From Hyphomicrobiales bacterium (GTDB taxonomy: Bacteria > Pseudomonadota > Alphaproteobacteria > Rhizobiales > RI-29), in assembly GCA_016125495.1 (NCBI GenBank), contig WGLQ01000018.1:1-32448 (forward strand): a stretch of 32,448 nt of DNA, written 5' to 3'. Every line of letters begins with the position of its first letter. Positions within the stretch are counted from its first letter, which is position 1. Both the position numbers and the translations under genes were made by a program. The notes under the pieces are model-generated. The model was not told where the DNA came from, did no database searches, and saw nothing but the letters and a program-made list of their open reading frames with translations. Shown here one piece after another: positions 22,769 to 31,821 of this stretch.

Positions 22769-24049
22769 CTAGAGCCCGAGGGCGCGCGGGACGGAAAGGA
22801 CGAGAGTTTCCGGGAACAGGATGATGAGTAGGAGAACGAGGATCATCACGCCGATGAAGGGGATGTTGGCGCGCGTGATGGAGATGATATCGGTCTTGGC
22901 GAGGATGGCGGTGATGAAAAGGGCGGCCCCGACCGGGGGCGTCTGCTGGCCGATCCCCCAGCAGAGCACGACGACCATGCCGAAGTGGATCGGATCGATT
23001 CCGAGGAGCTTAACTGCGGGATAGAAGAGAGGCACTATGATGAACATCATCGCGATGCCGTCGAGGAAGGTGCCGGCGACGATGAAAACCAGACTCATGA
23101 CGAGCAGGAAAGCGACCGGGGTCATCTCCATCGCCGCGATCGGCTCGAGGAGGACGTCGGCGAGACCCTGGTAGGTGAAGGTGTAGCCGAGCACGTGGGC
23201 GGTCGCGGTCACCAGCATGACGGCCCCGCTGAGGACGGCCGCCTCGACGAAGATGTCGTAGAGGTCGGCGAGCCCGAGGGTCCGGTAGTAGAGCATGCTG
23301 ACGGCGATGCCGTAGACGACGGCGACCGCCGAGGCCTCGGTCGGTGTGAAGACGCCGCCGAGGATGCCGCCGAGGATGATGACCGGCATGGTGAGGGCCG
23401 GCAGCGCCCGCAGGAAGGCCTTGACCATCGCGATACCCGAGAAGGGGGCCTCGGAGGGATAGCCCTCGCGCCGGGAGATGATCCAGGCGACGACGATGAG
23501 GCCGATGCCGAGCATCAGACCGGCGACCAGACCGGCGGCAAAGAGCGCGCCGGTGGAAATGCCGATGAAGGCTCCGAGGATCACCATCGGCACGCTCGGC
23601 GGGATGATGATGCCGATGGTGGAGGAGGCGGCCGTGACGGCGCCGGTGAAGGCCCGGCTGTAGCCGCGCTTGATCATCGGCGGGATGAGAATGCCGCCGA
23701 CGGCGGCGGTGTCGGACATCGATGTGCCGCTCATGCCGGCAAAGAACATGCTGGTGACGATGTTGACGGCGGCGAGGCCGCCGCGCATCTGGCCGACCAG
23801 GGTCTTAGCGAAGTCGACGAGGTGACCGGAAATGCCGCTGCGACTCATGATCTGGCCGGCGAGAATGAAAAGCGGGACAGCGAGGAGGGGAAAGCTCTGG
23901 ACGCCGCGATAGAGCCGCTGAGCGACGATGATGAGGTCGACGCCGGCCAGGAACAGGACGACGATCGAGACCGCCGCGAGCGCGAATGCGATCGGCAGCC
24001 CGAGACCGATCAGGCCGAGCAGGAAAGCGAGTACGAGAAGGAGTTCCAT
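22769..24049 (-). CDS. dctM: TRAP transporter large permease (DctM)
   Basis: The 426-residue membrane protein of about 12 segments has DctM features: LPIAFALAAVS, FPLLAVPLFILAGQIMSRSG, FAGMSGTSMSDTAAVGGILI, TIGIIIPPSVPMVILG and GVFTPTEASAVAVVYG. It forms the sodium-driven import channel together with the small subunit encoded seven bases upstream. ATG 24049 is chosen (GAGGTCGCC upstream, hydrophobic start MELLLVLAF); the longer frame is an artefact. The substrate is set by the DctP protein of the operon, probably a carboxylate. Confidence 0.95.
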   Translation of the reverse strand: MELLLVLAFLLGLIGLGLPIAFALAAVSIVVLFLAGVDLIIVAQRLYRGVQSFPLLAVPLFILAGQIMSRSGISGHLVDFAKTLVGQMRGGLAAVNIVTSMFFAGMSGTSMSDTAAVGGILIPPMIKRGYSRAFTGAVTAASSTIGIIIPPSVPMVILGAFIGISTGALFAAGLVAGLMLGIGLIVVAWIISRREGYPSEAPFSGIAMVKAFLRALPALTMPVIILGGILGGVFTPTEASAVAVVYGIAVSMLYYRTLGLADLYDIFVEAAVLSGAVMLVTATAHVLGYTFTYQGLADVLLEPIAAMEMTPVAFLLVMSLVFIVAGTFLDGIAMMFIIVPLFYPAVKLLGIDPIHFGMVVVLCWGIGQQTPPVGAALFITAILAKTDIISITRANIPFIGVMILVLLLIILFPETLVLSVPRALGL

Positions 24050-24056
24050 GGCGACC

Positions 24057-24563
24057 TCACTGCCCCTTGGTGGCGGCGGCGTCGGGCTCGCCGGGTGCAA
24101 AAAGCGGCTCGCCGCGCCGCCAGCGTCGCCAGCCGTTTGCAAGCTCGACCAGGGCTTGGAGGAGAATGAGAAGGCCGCTCGCGGGGATGATGACGTAGAG
24201 GACCCAGAGCGGCACCTCCATCACCAGGGACGTCTGCTTGGCGAACAGCAGCGTCTGGCGCAGCCCGTAGGCGATCATGACGACGGCGATCGCGGCGATC
24301 ACGAGCTGATTGAAGAAGTAAATCGGCCCGTGCGCCGAGGCCGGCAGGCGCGCCACCAGCACTTCGACCTTGAGGTGCGCGTTCTTGCGCATCGCAAGGT
24401 AACTGCCGATGAAGGTCAGGTAGGTCAGCAGCGCGACGGTCGCCTCGAAGCTCCAGGACAGCGACGAGCCGATCACGTAGCGGAAAATAACGGCGAGGAA
24501 GGCGATCACGACGGTCGCCAGCAGGAGCAGTGCGCAGAAGGCTTCCATGATCCGGTCGATCAT
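24057..24563 (-). CDS. dctQ: TRAP transporter small permease (DctQ)
   Basis: The 168-residue protein has four membrane segments and the DctQ pattern: MIDRIMEAFCALLLLATVV, FRYVIGSSLSWSFE (18-residue region with the conserved W-S-x-E), FIGSYLAMRKNAHLKVEVL and VPLWVLYVIIP. It is the small membrane subunit of the TRAP importer and precedes dctM by seven bases. ATG 24563 follows GGAAAGG. The 228-base gap upstream to the dctP stop contains a stem-loop. Confidence 0.92.
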   Translation of the reverse strand: MIDRIMEAFCALLLLATVVIAFLAVIFRYVIGSSLSWSFEATVALLTYLTFIGSYLAMRKNAHLKVEVLVARLPASAHGPIYFFNQLVIAAIAVVMIAYGLRQTLLFAKQTSLVMEVPLWVLYVIIPASGLLILLQALVELANGWRRWRRGEPLFAPGEPDAAATKGQ

Positions 24564-24656
24564 CGACGTCGCCTTTCCAACCGACCTAGATGAGCCGAAC
24601 GTGTAGAACTCCGACCGGTCCCTGGGGGCGGGGCGCGCGGTGGCCGCGCCGATTTC

Positions 24657-24698
24657 CGCTCCCACCCCGCCGCCCATGGAGCGAGGGGGGCGGGAGCG
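24657..24698 (-). other. stem-loop between dctP and dctQ
   Basis: CGCTCCCACCCC (24657-24668) and GGGGCGGGAGCG (24687-24698) form a 12-base stem with one mismatched pair and an 18-base loop in the 228-base dctP-dctQ gap. There is no T tract. It may protect the dctP message or partly terminate transcription, as is common after genes of abundant binding proteins. A second GC-rich palindrome (CCGCCG-CGGG-CGGCGG, 24715-24730) lies beside it. Nothing in the gap looks like a gene. Confidence 0.5.
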
Positions 24699-24791
24699 AA
24701 TTCTCGGTTTCGTACCGCCGCGGGCGGCGGCACCCGTCTCAGCGCGTGCTCGATCCGATCCGCGTCAATCGGCCCTTCGTCACTTGGCTCG

Positions 24792-25787
24792 TCATTTGGC
24801 GGCGACGATGAGGTCGATCAGCTTCTGGGCATCGGCACCCTGCTCGGCCACCCAGTCCGTCCAGATCGGCTTGGAGGCTTCGACGAATGCCGGAATGTCG
24901 GCGTCGTTGACCTGCATGCCCTTGGACTTGAGGAATTCGACGATCTCGTTGTCGGCAGCGACGCCGAGTTCGACCGTGTACGTGGCGGCCTCACGAGCGG
25001 CCTGACGCAGGATCTCCTGGGTCTTGGCTTCGAGCTTCTGGAAGACCGCGTCGCTGATCAGGAGATAGGTGACGGTGTAGAGGTGGTTGGTGATGGAGAG
25101 ATATTTCTGGACCTCGTAGAACTTGGTGCTCTTGGCCCAGATGACGGGGTTCTCCTGACCGTCGAAGACACCGGTCTGCAGCGCCGTGTACAGTTCGCCA
25201 AAGGGGAGTGGGGACACATTGGCGCCGTAGGTGTTGAAGATCTTGATCCGCAGCTGGCTCGAGGGTGTGCGCATCTTGACACCGGCGAGGTCGGCCGGCG
25301 TCACGATCGGGCGCTTGTTGTTCGTGATCTGGCGGAAACCACCCTCGAGGAAGCCGAGGACCCTCAGGCCCTTGGCCGCGATGCGCTCCTCGATCCAGGC
25401 GCCGGCCTCGCCGCCGAGGGCCTTGGCGATGTGTTCGCGGCCGGTGAAAATGTAGGGCAGCGCGGCGGCGCCGAGGACCGGATCGACAGTGGTGATCGGG
25501 GTCTCGATCGTCGCGATCTCGAGGGTGCCGGACTGCATTGCCTCCAGCGAGCTCTCCTGGTCGCCGAGAGCGCTCGAGTGGAAGACCTTGATGTCGATCT
25601 GGCCGCCGGTACGCTCGCGCACGAGGTCGGCAAAGCGTTTGGCGCCGAGGTAGGAGATGCCCTCCTCGTTGCCGGGAACGTTGGCCTTCATTTCCATCTG
25701 GGCCATGGCCGGCAGGCTTGTGGCGAGCGACAGCAGCGCCGCGGCGGCGATGCCCGCCGCAAGGCCGTTGGTGCGAAGCGACAACAT
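24792..25787 (-). CDS. dctP: TRAP transporter substrate-binding protein (DctP family)
   Basis: The 331-residue protein has a Sec signal peptide (cleavage near AMA-QM, about residue 29) and a DctP-family mature domain: GAKRFADLVRERTGGQIDIKVF, ALGDQESSLEAMQSGTLEIA, GFRQITNNKRPIVTPADLAG, VKMRTPSS with the ligand-carboxylate Arg, and FGELYTALQTGVFDGQENP. It binds an organic acid in the periplasm and hands it to DctQM. It is the first gene of an operon dctP-dctQ-dctM-racemase and is divergent from a GlxA-type regulator, which probably controls it. Confidence 0.95.
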   Translation of the reverse strand: MLSLRTNGLAAGIAAAALLSLATSLPAMAQMEMKANVPGNEEGISYLGAKRFADLVRERTGGQIDIKVFHSSALGDQESSLEAMQSGTLEIATIETPITTVDPVLGAAALPYIFTGREHIAKALGGEAGAWIEERIAAKGLRVLGFLEGGFRQITNNKRPIVTPADLAGVKMRTPSSQLRIKIFNTYGANVSPLPFGELYTALQTGVFDGQENPVIWAKSTKFYEVQKYLSITNHLYTVTYLLISDAVFQKLEAKTQEILRQAAREAATYTVELGVAADNEIVEFLKSKGMQVNDADIPAFVEASKPIWTDWVAEQGADAQKLIDLIVAAK

Positions 25788-25925
25788 GGGACCTCACTCC
25801 TCTCGCCAGGAACCTCGGGACGTGAACTAATCCTTCAGTCGTAGAGGAGCGGGCTGCCCTCGATACAGAATGGTTGCGTCATAGCGTTGCACTTTTGCGG
25901 CGCATGCTCGGTGGAGGCCAAGCAC

Positions 25926-26945
25926 ATGCCGAGCCTCAGGATCGGCTTTCTCCTGCTCGACCGGTTCACGCTGACGGCGTTCTCGACGTTCGTCGACGCC
26001 ATCCGGCTCGCGGCCGACGTCGGCGGGCGCAGCCGCAAGATCCATTGCGCCTGGACGATCATGGGACAGGGCGCGATCCGCGCGAGCTGCGGGTTGAGAG
26101 TGAGGCCGGACGAGCCTCTCGGCGATCCCGCGCGCTTCGACTATCTCGCGGTTTGCGGGGGTAACGGTTACCGCGATCGCCAGCTGTCACGCGAATCCTC
26201 CGCATTCCTGCAGGAGGCGGCGGTGAAAGGAGTGCGGCTCATCGGGGTGTGCACGGGGACGTTCGCGCTCGCGGAGGCGGGCCTTCTGGACGGGCATCGG
26301 GCCTGCGTGCACTGGAACGTGCTCGACGCCTTCCAGGAGGCTTATCCGGCGGTCGAAGCGTGCTCGGATCAGCTCTTCATCGAATCGGGAGAGCGGATCA
26401 CCTGCGCGGGCTCGGTCGGCGGCGCGGATCTCGCCCTTCATCTCATCGCGCGCCATTGCGGACCCGAAAAGGCGCAGCAGGCGGCCCGCCACATGATGCT
26501 CCAGGGGGCGCGGCCCGCGCATCATCCGCAACCCCATTGCCGGGCCTATCAGGGTCACATCGAGGATGCCGTCGTGCGGCGCGTCATCCTGCTCATGGAG
26601 CAGTCGATGAACGAGTTCCGGCCGGTCGCCTGGTTCGCCGAGCGGGTGGGGGTTTCCGTGCGCCAGCTCGAGCGCCGGTTCGTCCGGGCCGTCGGGATGG
26701 CACCGGCCTCGATGTTCCGGAGGATGCGGCTCGAGAATGCGCGATATCTGCTCGAGCAGACGCCGATGTCGGTGCTGGAGATCGCGCACGGCTGCGGTTT
26801 TTCGGACAGCGCGCACCTCGTGCGCGATTTCAAGGTGTACGCGGGGATCACACCGAAGGCCTATCGGCACGCGCATCGGGGCGGGGAGACAACGGAACCG
26901 CAGGAGGCGGTGGGATCACCGGCCGTACTGCCCGTGGCGGGCTAG
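25926..26945 (+). CDS. GlxA-type AraC-family transcriptional regulator
   Basis: The 339-residue protein has an N-terminal DJ-1/PfpI-like domain (about 1-190) with a Cys109 elbow (IGVCTGTFALAEAGLL) and a C-terminal AraC double HTH (about 237-318: VAWFAERVGVSVRQLERRF, then MSVLEIAHGCGFSDSAHLVR and FKVYAGITPKAYR). Such GlxA/ArgR/CdhR-like regulators usually activate amino-acid, betaine or carnitine catabolism in response to a metabolite. ATG 25926 has GGAGG eight bases upstream; an earlier TTG is not needed. Its position divergent from the TRAP-racemase operon, across 138 bases, makes that operon its likely target. Confidence 0.93.
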   Translation: MPSLRIGFLLLDRFTLTAFSTFVDAIRLAADVGGRSRKIHCAWTIMGQGAIRASCGLRVRPDEPLGDPARFDYLAVCGGNGYRDRQLSRESSAFLQEAAVKGVRLIGVCTGTFALAEAGLLDGHRACVHWNVLDAFQEAYPAVEACSDQLFIESGERITCAGSVGGADLALHLIARHCGPEKAQQAARHMMLQGARPAHHPQPHCRAYQGHIEDAVVRRVILLMEQSMNEFRPVAWFAERVGVSVRQLERRFVRAVGMAPASMFRRMRLENARYLLEQTPMSVLEIAHGCGFSDSAHLVRDFKVYAGITPKAYRHAHRGGETTEPQEAVGSPAVLPVAG

Positions 26946-26971
26946 CGAACCTCTCGGGCGCTGTGCCGGGG

Positions 26972-28381
26972 CTACTGCAATGGCCGATAGCCGAGATAGC
27001 CGAGGAGCCGACGTGAGATAGCGAGTTGCTCCTTGGCGTGGCCGTGCTCGGCCTCGATGTTGTAATAGTCCCCGGCGCGCCCGATGAGGGCGGCATAGTT
27101 CGACAGCGAGCAATCGTTGTTGGCGAGACTGACGCGCTCGAAGATCACATTGATTCCGAGATCGAGCAGGTCGCGCAGGCGCTTATCATCGGCGCTGCCC
27201 CGCCGCAGGGCTTCCGTCGATGTGATGTAGACGAGATCGTCCGGGTCCGGGGAGATCGGCGAAGGCGCCATGTGGCCCAGTTCCTTGTCGGTGCGCACGC
27301 GCGCGCTGATGGCCCCGCCGTCGGTGTTGTTGTGGAGCGTGATGATGGGGGTCTGCCGATCGAAAACCGCCATGACGCGGGCGGTGTAAGCGGGCGCGGC
27401 GCGGCCCTTGAGGCTGGCACAGGCCTTTGTGCGCGAAGGGTCGTCGCCGAAATACCGGTTGGGATCGATCTGGCCGAAGAAGCGGTTCTCACCGGCCGAC
27501 ACGGCCAGCAACGTGCCACCGAACTCGCGCAGCAGCTGGATGCCGGTGTCGAATGCCTCCTGTTCGTTGTCGTGGGGCACGAAGAAGGTCGGGGTGCGTC
27601 CGCCGGTCTGCGGGGCGGTGATCGTCTGGAACGTCCATTTCTGACCGCCCTCGACGATCTGGTCGACGCGGTAGCAGAAGCGGCCGTTGAGGATCGCGGC
27701 GGCGTTGCGGCGGATGTCCTCGTCGGTTGAGCGCGTGATGCGGTCGGCCGGCAGGCAGTCGCCGCTCCCGGCGGCGTCGTCTCCGGCCGTGGCGGGGGCT
27801 GACGACGTGCCGTTCGGAACGGTGGCGGCGGGGGGTGTGCCGCCCCTCGGCAAACTCGAGCCGGCGCTGTCGCTGCCTACTCCGGGAGTGGCCTCGCGTT
27901 CGGCGTAACGGGTCGTTGGAGGTGTGTTGCCTGCCCCGATCTCACCGGTAAGGCGCGCCGAGAGCTGCTGGAACACCGAAGGGTCGATGTATTGCTCGCC
28001 GTCGCTGCGCTCGCCGCGCCATTCGAGGAGGGCGGCGATGAGCGCCCGCCGACGGTTCTCCAGAGTGTCCTCACCGCTGAGGACGACACCCTCGAGCCAA
28101 CGCTGATCGATCTTGGAGAAGGCGTGCTCGGCGATGCACCAGGAGAAGATGTTCCTCGGGTCGCCGCCGGGGTGGACGTCGCCGACGAGGTCGAGGGGCT
28201 CGGCGAGGCCGGACGAGAGCAGAAGGTCGAGTAAGGTCGGCTCGATGGCGTCGAGGTGCTTCAAGGCGGCGCAGGGCTGGTCGGCCGCGAGCGCGGACCG
28301 CGGCGCTGGCGCCATGGTCGAGACGAGGGCCGACGCGAGAAGCGCACACGCCAAGCGCCATCCGCGCCCGAGGTTGGTCAT
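26972..28381 (-). CDS. exported protein of unknown function, hydrolase-like motifs
   Basis: The 469-residue protein has a Sec signal peptide (hydrophobic 9-30, cleavage near ALA-AD), an all-alpha N-terminal part (about 37-150), a Ser/Pro/Gly-rich linker (about 150-208) and a C-terminal domain (about 210-469). In this domain FFVPHDNEQEA (H270, E273), DPNR (306-309) and ITLHNNTDGG (H350) recall metal-dependent amidases or carboxypeptidase-like folds, an inference from motif layout only. Start ATG 28381 (AAGGA upstream) is preferred over GTG 28402. It follows another exported protein gene by 65 bases on the same strand. Confidence 0.75.
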   Translation of the reverse strand: MTNLGRGWRLACALLASALVSTMAPAPRSALAADQPCAALKHLDAIEPTLLDLLLSSGLAEPLDLVGDVHPGGDPRNIFSWCIAEHAFSKIDQRWLEGVVLSGEDTLENRRRALIAALLEWRGERSDGEQYIDPSVFQQLSARLTGEIGAGNTPPTTRYAEREATPGVGSDSAGSSLPRGGTPPAATVPNGTSSAPATAGDDAAGSGDCLPADRITRSTDEDIRRNAAAILNGRFCYRVDQIVEGGQKWTFQTITAPQTGGRTPTFFVPHDNEQEAFDTGIQLLREFGGTLLAVSAGENRFFGQIDPNRYFGDDPSRTKACASLKGRAAPAYTARVMAVFDRQTPIITLHNNTDGGAISARVRTDKELGHMAPSPISPDPDDLVYITSTEALRRGSADDKRLRDLLDLGINVIFERVSLANNDCSLSNYAALIGRAGDYYNIEAEHGHAKEQLAISRRLLGYLGYRPLQ

Positions 28382-28446
28382 TTGGCCAGTCCTTTTCCTC
28401 ACGCCTCGGGGCGTCGTCGTTCGCTACGCGACATCCCTCGAATCCA

Positions 28447-30273
28447 CTAGCGGTAGATCCGGAAGAAGCCGTTGCGGCAGTAACCGCTGTACATGCTGGC
28501 CCGGTCGAAGCGCCCGCTGATCGAGAACGCGGTGCGCGTCGTCGGTGTCACGCCACTCCGGTCGATGCTCACGAAGCCGTCGCGGCTGATCGTGCCCGCG
28601 TAGTCGCGCCCGTCGCTCGAAAACCAGATGGTGTTGCCACTCTTGGTGACCTGGAAGCGATAGAGGCTGCGGCATTCCGAGCTGGGTCCGGGACGACCGG
28701 GATCGGTATAGCCCCGCTCGCCGGAATAGACCCCGTCGGGCAGCGCATCGGTCACCGGTGGCGGGGTGATCACAGGGGGCTTCGGCTCGTTCGTGCCAGT
28801 GCCGCCGCTGCCCGCGTTGCCGGTACCGCCGGCGTCCTTCGGCGGCTTGGGCGTCTCGCAAGTCTCGGAAATGCGGCGCTTCAGGAAGGCCAGGCGCGTG
28901 TCGGCCTCGCGCACGCAGCTACCCTGCGGGTAGCTCGCCTTGTAGACCTGCCATTCCACTTCGGCGGTCTGGTAGTCGCCGCACTTGCGGGCGCCGCGCG
29001 TCAGTTCACGTGCCGCCTCGCAAGCCGCCAACCCGTCGTCGCCGTTGCTCACCGGCTCGTCCTCCTTTTCGAGCGGCGCCGTCTGGCAGGCCGTCGTCAG
29101 CCGCACGATCTCTTCGGTCGCGAGGCGAGCGCACTGTCCATTCGGAAAGAGGCGAAGATAGGTCTCCCAATCGGTCCTGGCGTTGTCGCAGCTGCCACTG
29201 GCGAGCGCGGTTTCGGTGCGGCGCTTGGCGTTGTCGCAAAGGTAGACGTCGTTGACATCGACCGCCTTCGGCGTGGCGTCCGTCTCCGGCGCGATGCAAC
29301 CCGACAGACGGCGCCAGTCGACCACCGTCTGGACCTTGTCGTAAGCCCGCAGCACGTTGTTCTTGAGAAGCTGGAAGGTGAGTTCGACCCCGTTGCGCCC
29401 GTAGTCGGACGGCCGGGCGTTGATGCGCAACACGGGTTGCCCCGGTTCGAAGGCCTCGCGCTTGGTGTCGGGTGGGGCGGGGCTCGGCCAGCCCTCGGTC
29501 TCGTTACCGAGCAGGTTGGCACCGCGCAACTCGAAGAAGTAGCGATAGAAATCGTCCGAGAAGTTGCGCTTGAACGGGCAATCGTTCGGAATCTCGGTCG
29601 CGCTCACGTCGAGATAGACGATCCGTTCGCCGTTGAATTCGCCCTTCATCTTGCCGAGCGCCAGCGTGTAGGCGCCGGTGATGGTGTGGAAGCTGTCACC
29701 GGTGCCGGCGGGCGGACCGGTGACTTCATAGCTGTCGACGTTGACGTAGATGAGTGCGGTGGTGGAGCAGGAATAGGCACCCGCCGTGTCGCGCCCGAAC
29801 ATGTTGACGCCCAGCTGCACCACGTCCTGGCTCGGGCGCGAGGTGGTGAAGACGATGACGATCGGCGCATCGAAGGTTTGGGCCAGCGTTGCCTTGAAGC
29901 CCTCTGCGATCTGGCCACTGGCCGGCAGGATCTTCTGGATCAGGGCGAGGTTCTCGGCGGGCTTGGCGCGATAGAGACGGATGGCGTTGAGGGTGGCGAG
30001 GGCGGCGTTGTTGATGGCGACGCGATCCGGCTCCTCGAGGTGAGGATTGTATTTCGGGGCGCCGATGAAGGTGATGTCGATGCTCTGGCCGCCGCTCGGC
30101 TGGCTTACGCACTGCGAGAGGTTGGCCGTCACCTCGCGGCTGATGACGGTATTGAATCGTTCGCGGAAGCTCTCGAGCGAGCGGGACTGGGCGTCGGCGG
30201 GCGGGCTCGCGAGCAGGGCGAGCAGCGCGGTGAGGGCGAATGTCGCATGGGCCAGGCTCGATAGCCGCTTCAT
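28447..30273 (-). CDS. exported multidomain protein of unknown function
   Basis: The 608-residue protein has a Sec signal peptide (cleavage near ADA-QS, residue 29) and an N-terminal alpha/beta domain (about 30-340). Two Cys-bearing repeats follow (about 346-396 and 418-471), each with W-x-x-Y, then P-x-G-x-C (FPNGQC, YPQGSC), like the repeats found behind caspase-like domains in rhizobia. A Pro/Gly linker (473-508) leads to a C-terminal beta-rich domain (512-608, beginning DGVYSGERGYTD) that resembles small lipocalin-like modules. I do not recognise the N-terminal domain. ATG 30273 follows GGGGGAT; GTG 30285 is possible. It is co-directional with the next exported protein gene. Confidence 0.75.
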   Translation of the reverse strand: MKRLSSLAHATFALTALLALLASPPADAQSRSLESFRERFNTVISREVTANLSQCVSQPSGGQSIDITFIGAPKYNPHLEEPDRVAINNAALATLNAIRLYRAKPAENLALIQKILPASGQIAEGFKATLAQTFDAPIVIVFTTSRPSQDVVQLGVNMFGRDTAGAYSCSTTALIYVNVDSYEVTGPPAGTGDSFHTITGAYTLALGKMKGEFNGERIVYLDVSATEIPNDCPFKRNFSDDFYRYFFELRGANLLGNETEGWPSPAPPDTKREAFEPGQPVLRINARPSDYGRNGVELTFQLLKNNVLRAYDKVQTVVDWRRLSGCIAPETDATPKAVDVNDVYLCDNAKRRTETALASGSCDNARTDWETYLRLFPNGQCARLATEEIVRLTTACQTAPLEKEDEPVSNGDDGLAACEAARELTRGARKCGDYQTAEVEWQVYKASYPQGSCVREADTRLAFLKRRISETCETPKPPKDAGGTGNAGSGGTGTNEPKPPVITPPPVTDALPDGVYSGERGYTDPGRPGPSSECRSLYRFQVTKSGNTIWFSSDGRDYAGTISRDGFVSIDRSGVTPTTRTAFSISGRFDRASMYSGYCRNGFFRIYR

Positions 30274-30366
30274 TTCATCCCCCACTTGGCTGTCGACCGC
30301 CGACCTTACCCTGTCGTGACGGCTCCCAGGACCCCATACGGAATTGCGATGCCAGCGTCATGGGTT

Positions 30367-30384
30367 CGCGCCCCGGCCGGAACG
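30367..30384. repeat. 18-base sequence repeated at 32000-32017
   Basis: CGCGCCCCGGCCGGAACG occurs at 30367-30384, in the gap between the exported-protein gene and the monooxygenase gene, and again at 32000-32017 inside the Sel1-like gene. Its first 14 bases also occur at 9549-9562. The match may be chance in GC-rich DNA. Confidence 0.4.
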
Positions 30385-30495
30385 GCAGGCACCGTATGCG
30401 GACCGATCTCGGTTTCGCCCAGTATACGCACAACTGATGTCATCGCAAAAGCAATGGCGGTCGTGCGTTGCGTGGTGCTGGTTGTCCGTTGTGGC

Positions 30496-31821
30496 TCAAG
30501 CCCCTTCGGAGGTGGCGCGGTGATGCGCGCCATCGGCTCCGAGGGCGCTCGCACTGCCATGGGTCAGCAGGCCCGTCTTCATGCCGGCAAGTGTCCAGGC
30601 CATCTGGCGGCGAAGGAACGGTACGCGGGCCATGGGGGCGAAGGTCAAGTCGCGGACACGGGCGAGTGCGCGGGCATCCGATTGGAAGAACGGGGTCAGC
30701 AGCCGGCTCGCCCACTGATAGAAGCGCACGTGGTTGCGGCGCTTGCGAGCGTATCGGGCGATGCCGTCAGCGACCACGCCGGCTGTCGGCGCGCCCCGGT
30801 TCTCACGAGAGGCGCTGGCCAGGCTGGTGGCGAGAACAACGGCGTCGATAAGCCCGAGATTCGCGCCCTGGCCGAGCTGCGGGCTGGTGGCGTGGGCGGC
30901 ATCGCCGATGAAGACGACACCGGGTGGGCCGAGCGGGCTGGCGAGGACGACGTCGTCATAGCTCGCCGTGGTCAAGGTGTGCGGGCCGGAGAGTCGGCCG
31001 ACGAGCGCGCCGGCTTCCGGCCAGAGTTGCTCCACCTGATCCTGCCAGCGGGCGAAGTTGGCGGATGTGAAGGCCGCGAAGTCGCGTCGCGGCAGCGACC
31101 AGAAGAACGCGATATGAGACCCTTCGGAGTCCGGCTGGCGGCCAACGGGCAGGACCCCGATCATCGTATGGGCTTCGACATAGCGCTGCGCCAGGGTGCG
31201 GCGTTCGCACCAGACGCCGTCGTCCCGCACGATCCCCCAGACGGCGCCGTAGGGATAGGGCTCGAGCAGCGCGATGCGTGCGAAACGCTCGCGAAGTTGG
31301 GAGCGCAGGCCGCTGGCGTCGACCACGAGATCGAACGGCGCGCCATCGAGTGGGCCTTGCGCGCCAACCGGTCGCAGCGGGGCATGGTTTCGGCTCGCGT
31401 CATCGGCTGCGTTCCGCGGCAACTCACGGGCGATATCGACGACCCTCGTGCCGCCCCGGATCGGAATGCCGCGCCGCTGGACGGCGCCATAGAGGCCTGC
31501 GAACAGCGCGCCGCGGTGGATGCCGAGGCCGTATGATCCGGTGCCGATCGCATCGTAGCCGACGTCGAAGATGGTCCGCCCGGCAAGGGTTTGCCCGGCG
31601 ATGTGCTCGACCCGGCAGCCGGCCGCCTCGATCTCCTCGCGGGCTCCGATCGCCTCGAGCGCGGCAAGCCCGGTCGGCTGGAGGAGCAGTCCGGCGCCGA
31701 GCGGGCGTGGTTCGGCGAAGCGCTCGATCACTTCGACCTCGAAGCCCGCATCGGCAAGGCCGCATGCGGCGGCAAGGCCGGCGGTACCAGCGCCGATCAC
31801 GGCGATACGCAGGGCAGGCAT
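30496..31821 (-). CDS. FAD-dependent monooxygenase (PHBH/UbiH-like)
   Basis: The 441-residue flavoprotein has the Rossmann motif VIGAGTAGLAAA (G10-x-G12-x-x-G15), the DG motif DLVVDASG (164-171) and the GD motif GDAAHATSPQLGQGANLGLIDA (307-328). These define class A aromatic-type hydroxylases, which use NAD(P)H and oxygen. No extra C-terminal domain is evident beyond about residue 400. ATG 31821 follows GAGGTGA. The gene stands between an exported protein gene and a Sel1-like gene, not in the catabolic blocks, so a house-keeping or quinone/aromatic role is equally possible. Confidence 0.9.
   Translation of the reverse strand: MPALRIAVIGAGTAGLAAACGLADAGFEVEVIERFAEPRPLGAGLLLQPTGLAALEAIGAREEIEAAGCRVEHIAGQTLAGRTIFDVGYDAIGTGSYGLGIHRGALFAGLYGAVQRRGIPIRGGTRVVDIARELPRNAADDASRNHAPLRPVGAQGPLDGAPFDLVVDASGLRSQLRERFARIALLEPYPYGAVWGIVRDDGVWCERRTLAQRYVEAHTMIGVLPVGRQPDSEGSHIAFFWSLPRRDFAAFTSANFARWQDQVEQLWPEAGALVGRLSGPHTLTTASYDDVVLASPLGPPGVVFIGDAAHATSPQLGQGANLGLIDAVVLATSLASASRENRGAPTAGVVADGIARYARKRRNHVRFYQWASRLLTPFFQSDARALARVRDLTFAPMARVPFLRRQMAWTLAGMKTGLLTHGSASALGADGAHHRATSEGA

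Noticed and set aside
22985-24169. 394-codon plus-strand open frame opposite dctM
   Set aside because: It is extremely Asp/Glu/Gly-rich with no motif and is antisense to a clear TRAP permease gene.
24715-24730. CCGCCG-CGGG-CGGCGG palindrome as a terminator of dctP
   Set aside because: It has a short stem and no T tract on the minus strand. In this composition such palindromes are frequent, so it is noted only beside the larger stem-loop.
30286-31536. 416-codon plus-strand open frame opposite the monooxygenase gene
   Set aside because: It is a shadow of the FAD-dependent monooxygenase, which has intact GxGxxG, DG and GD motifs on the minus strand.
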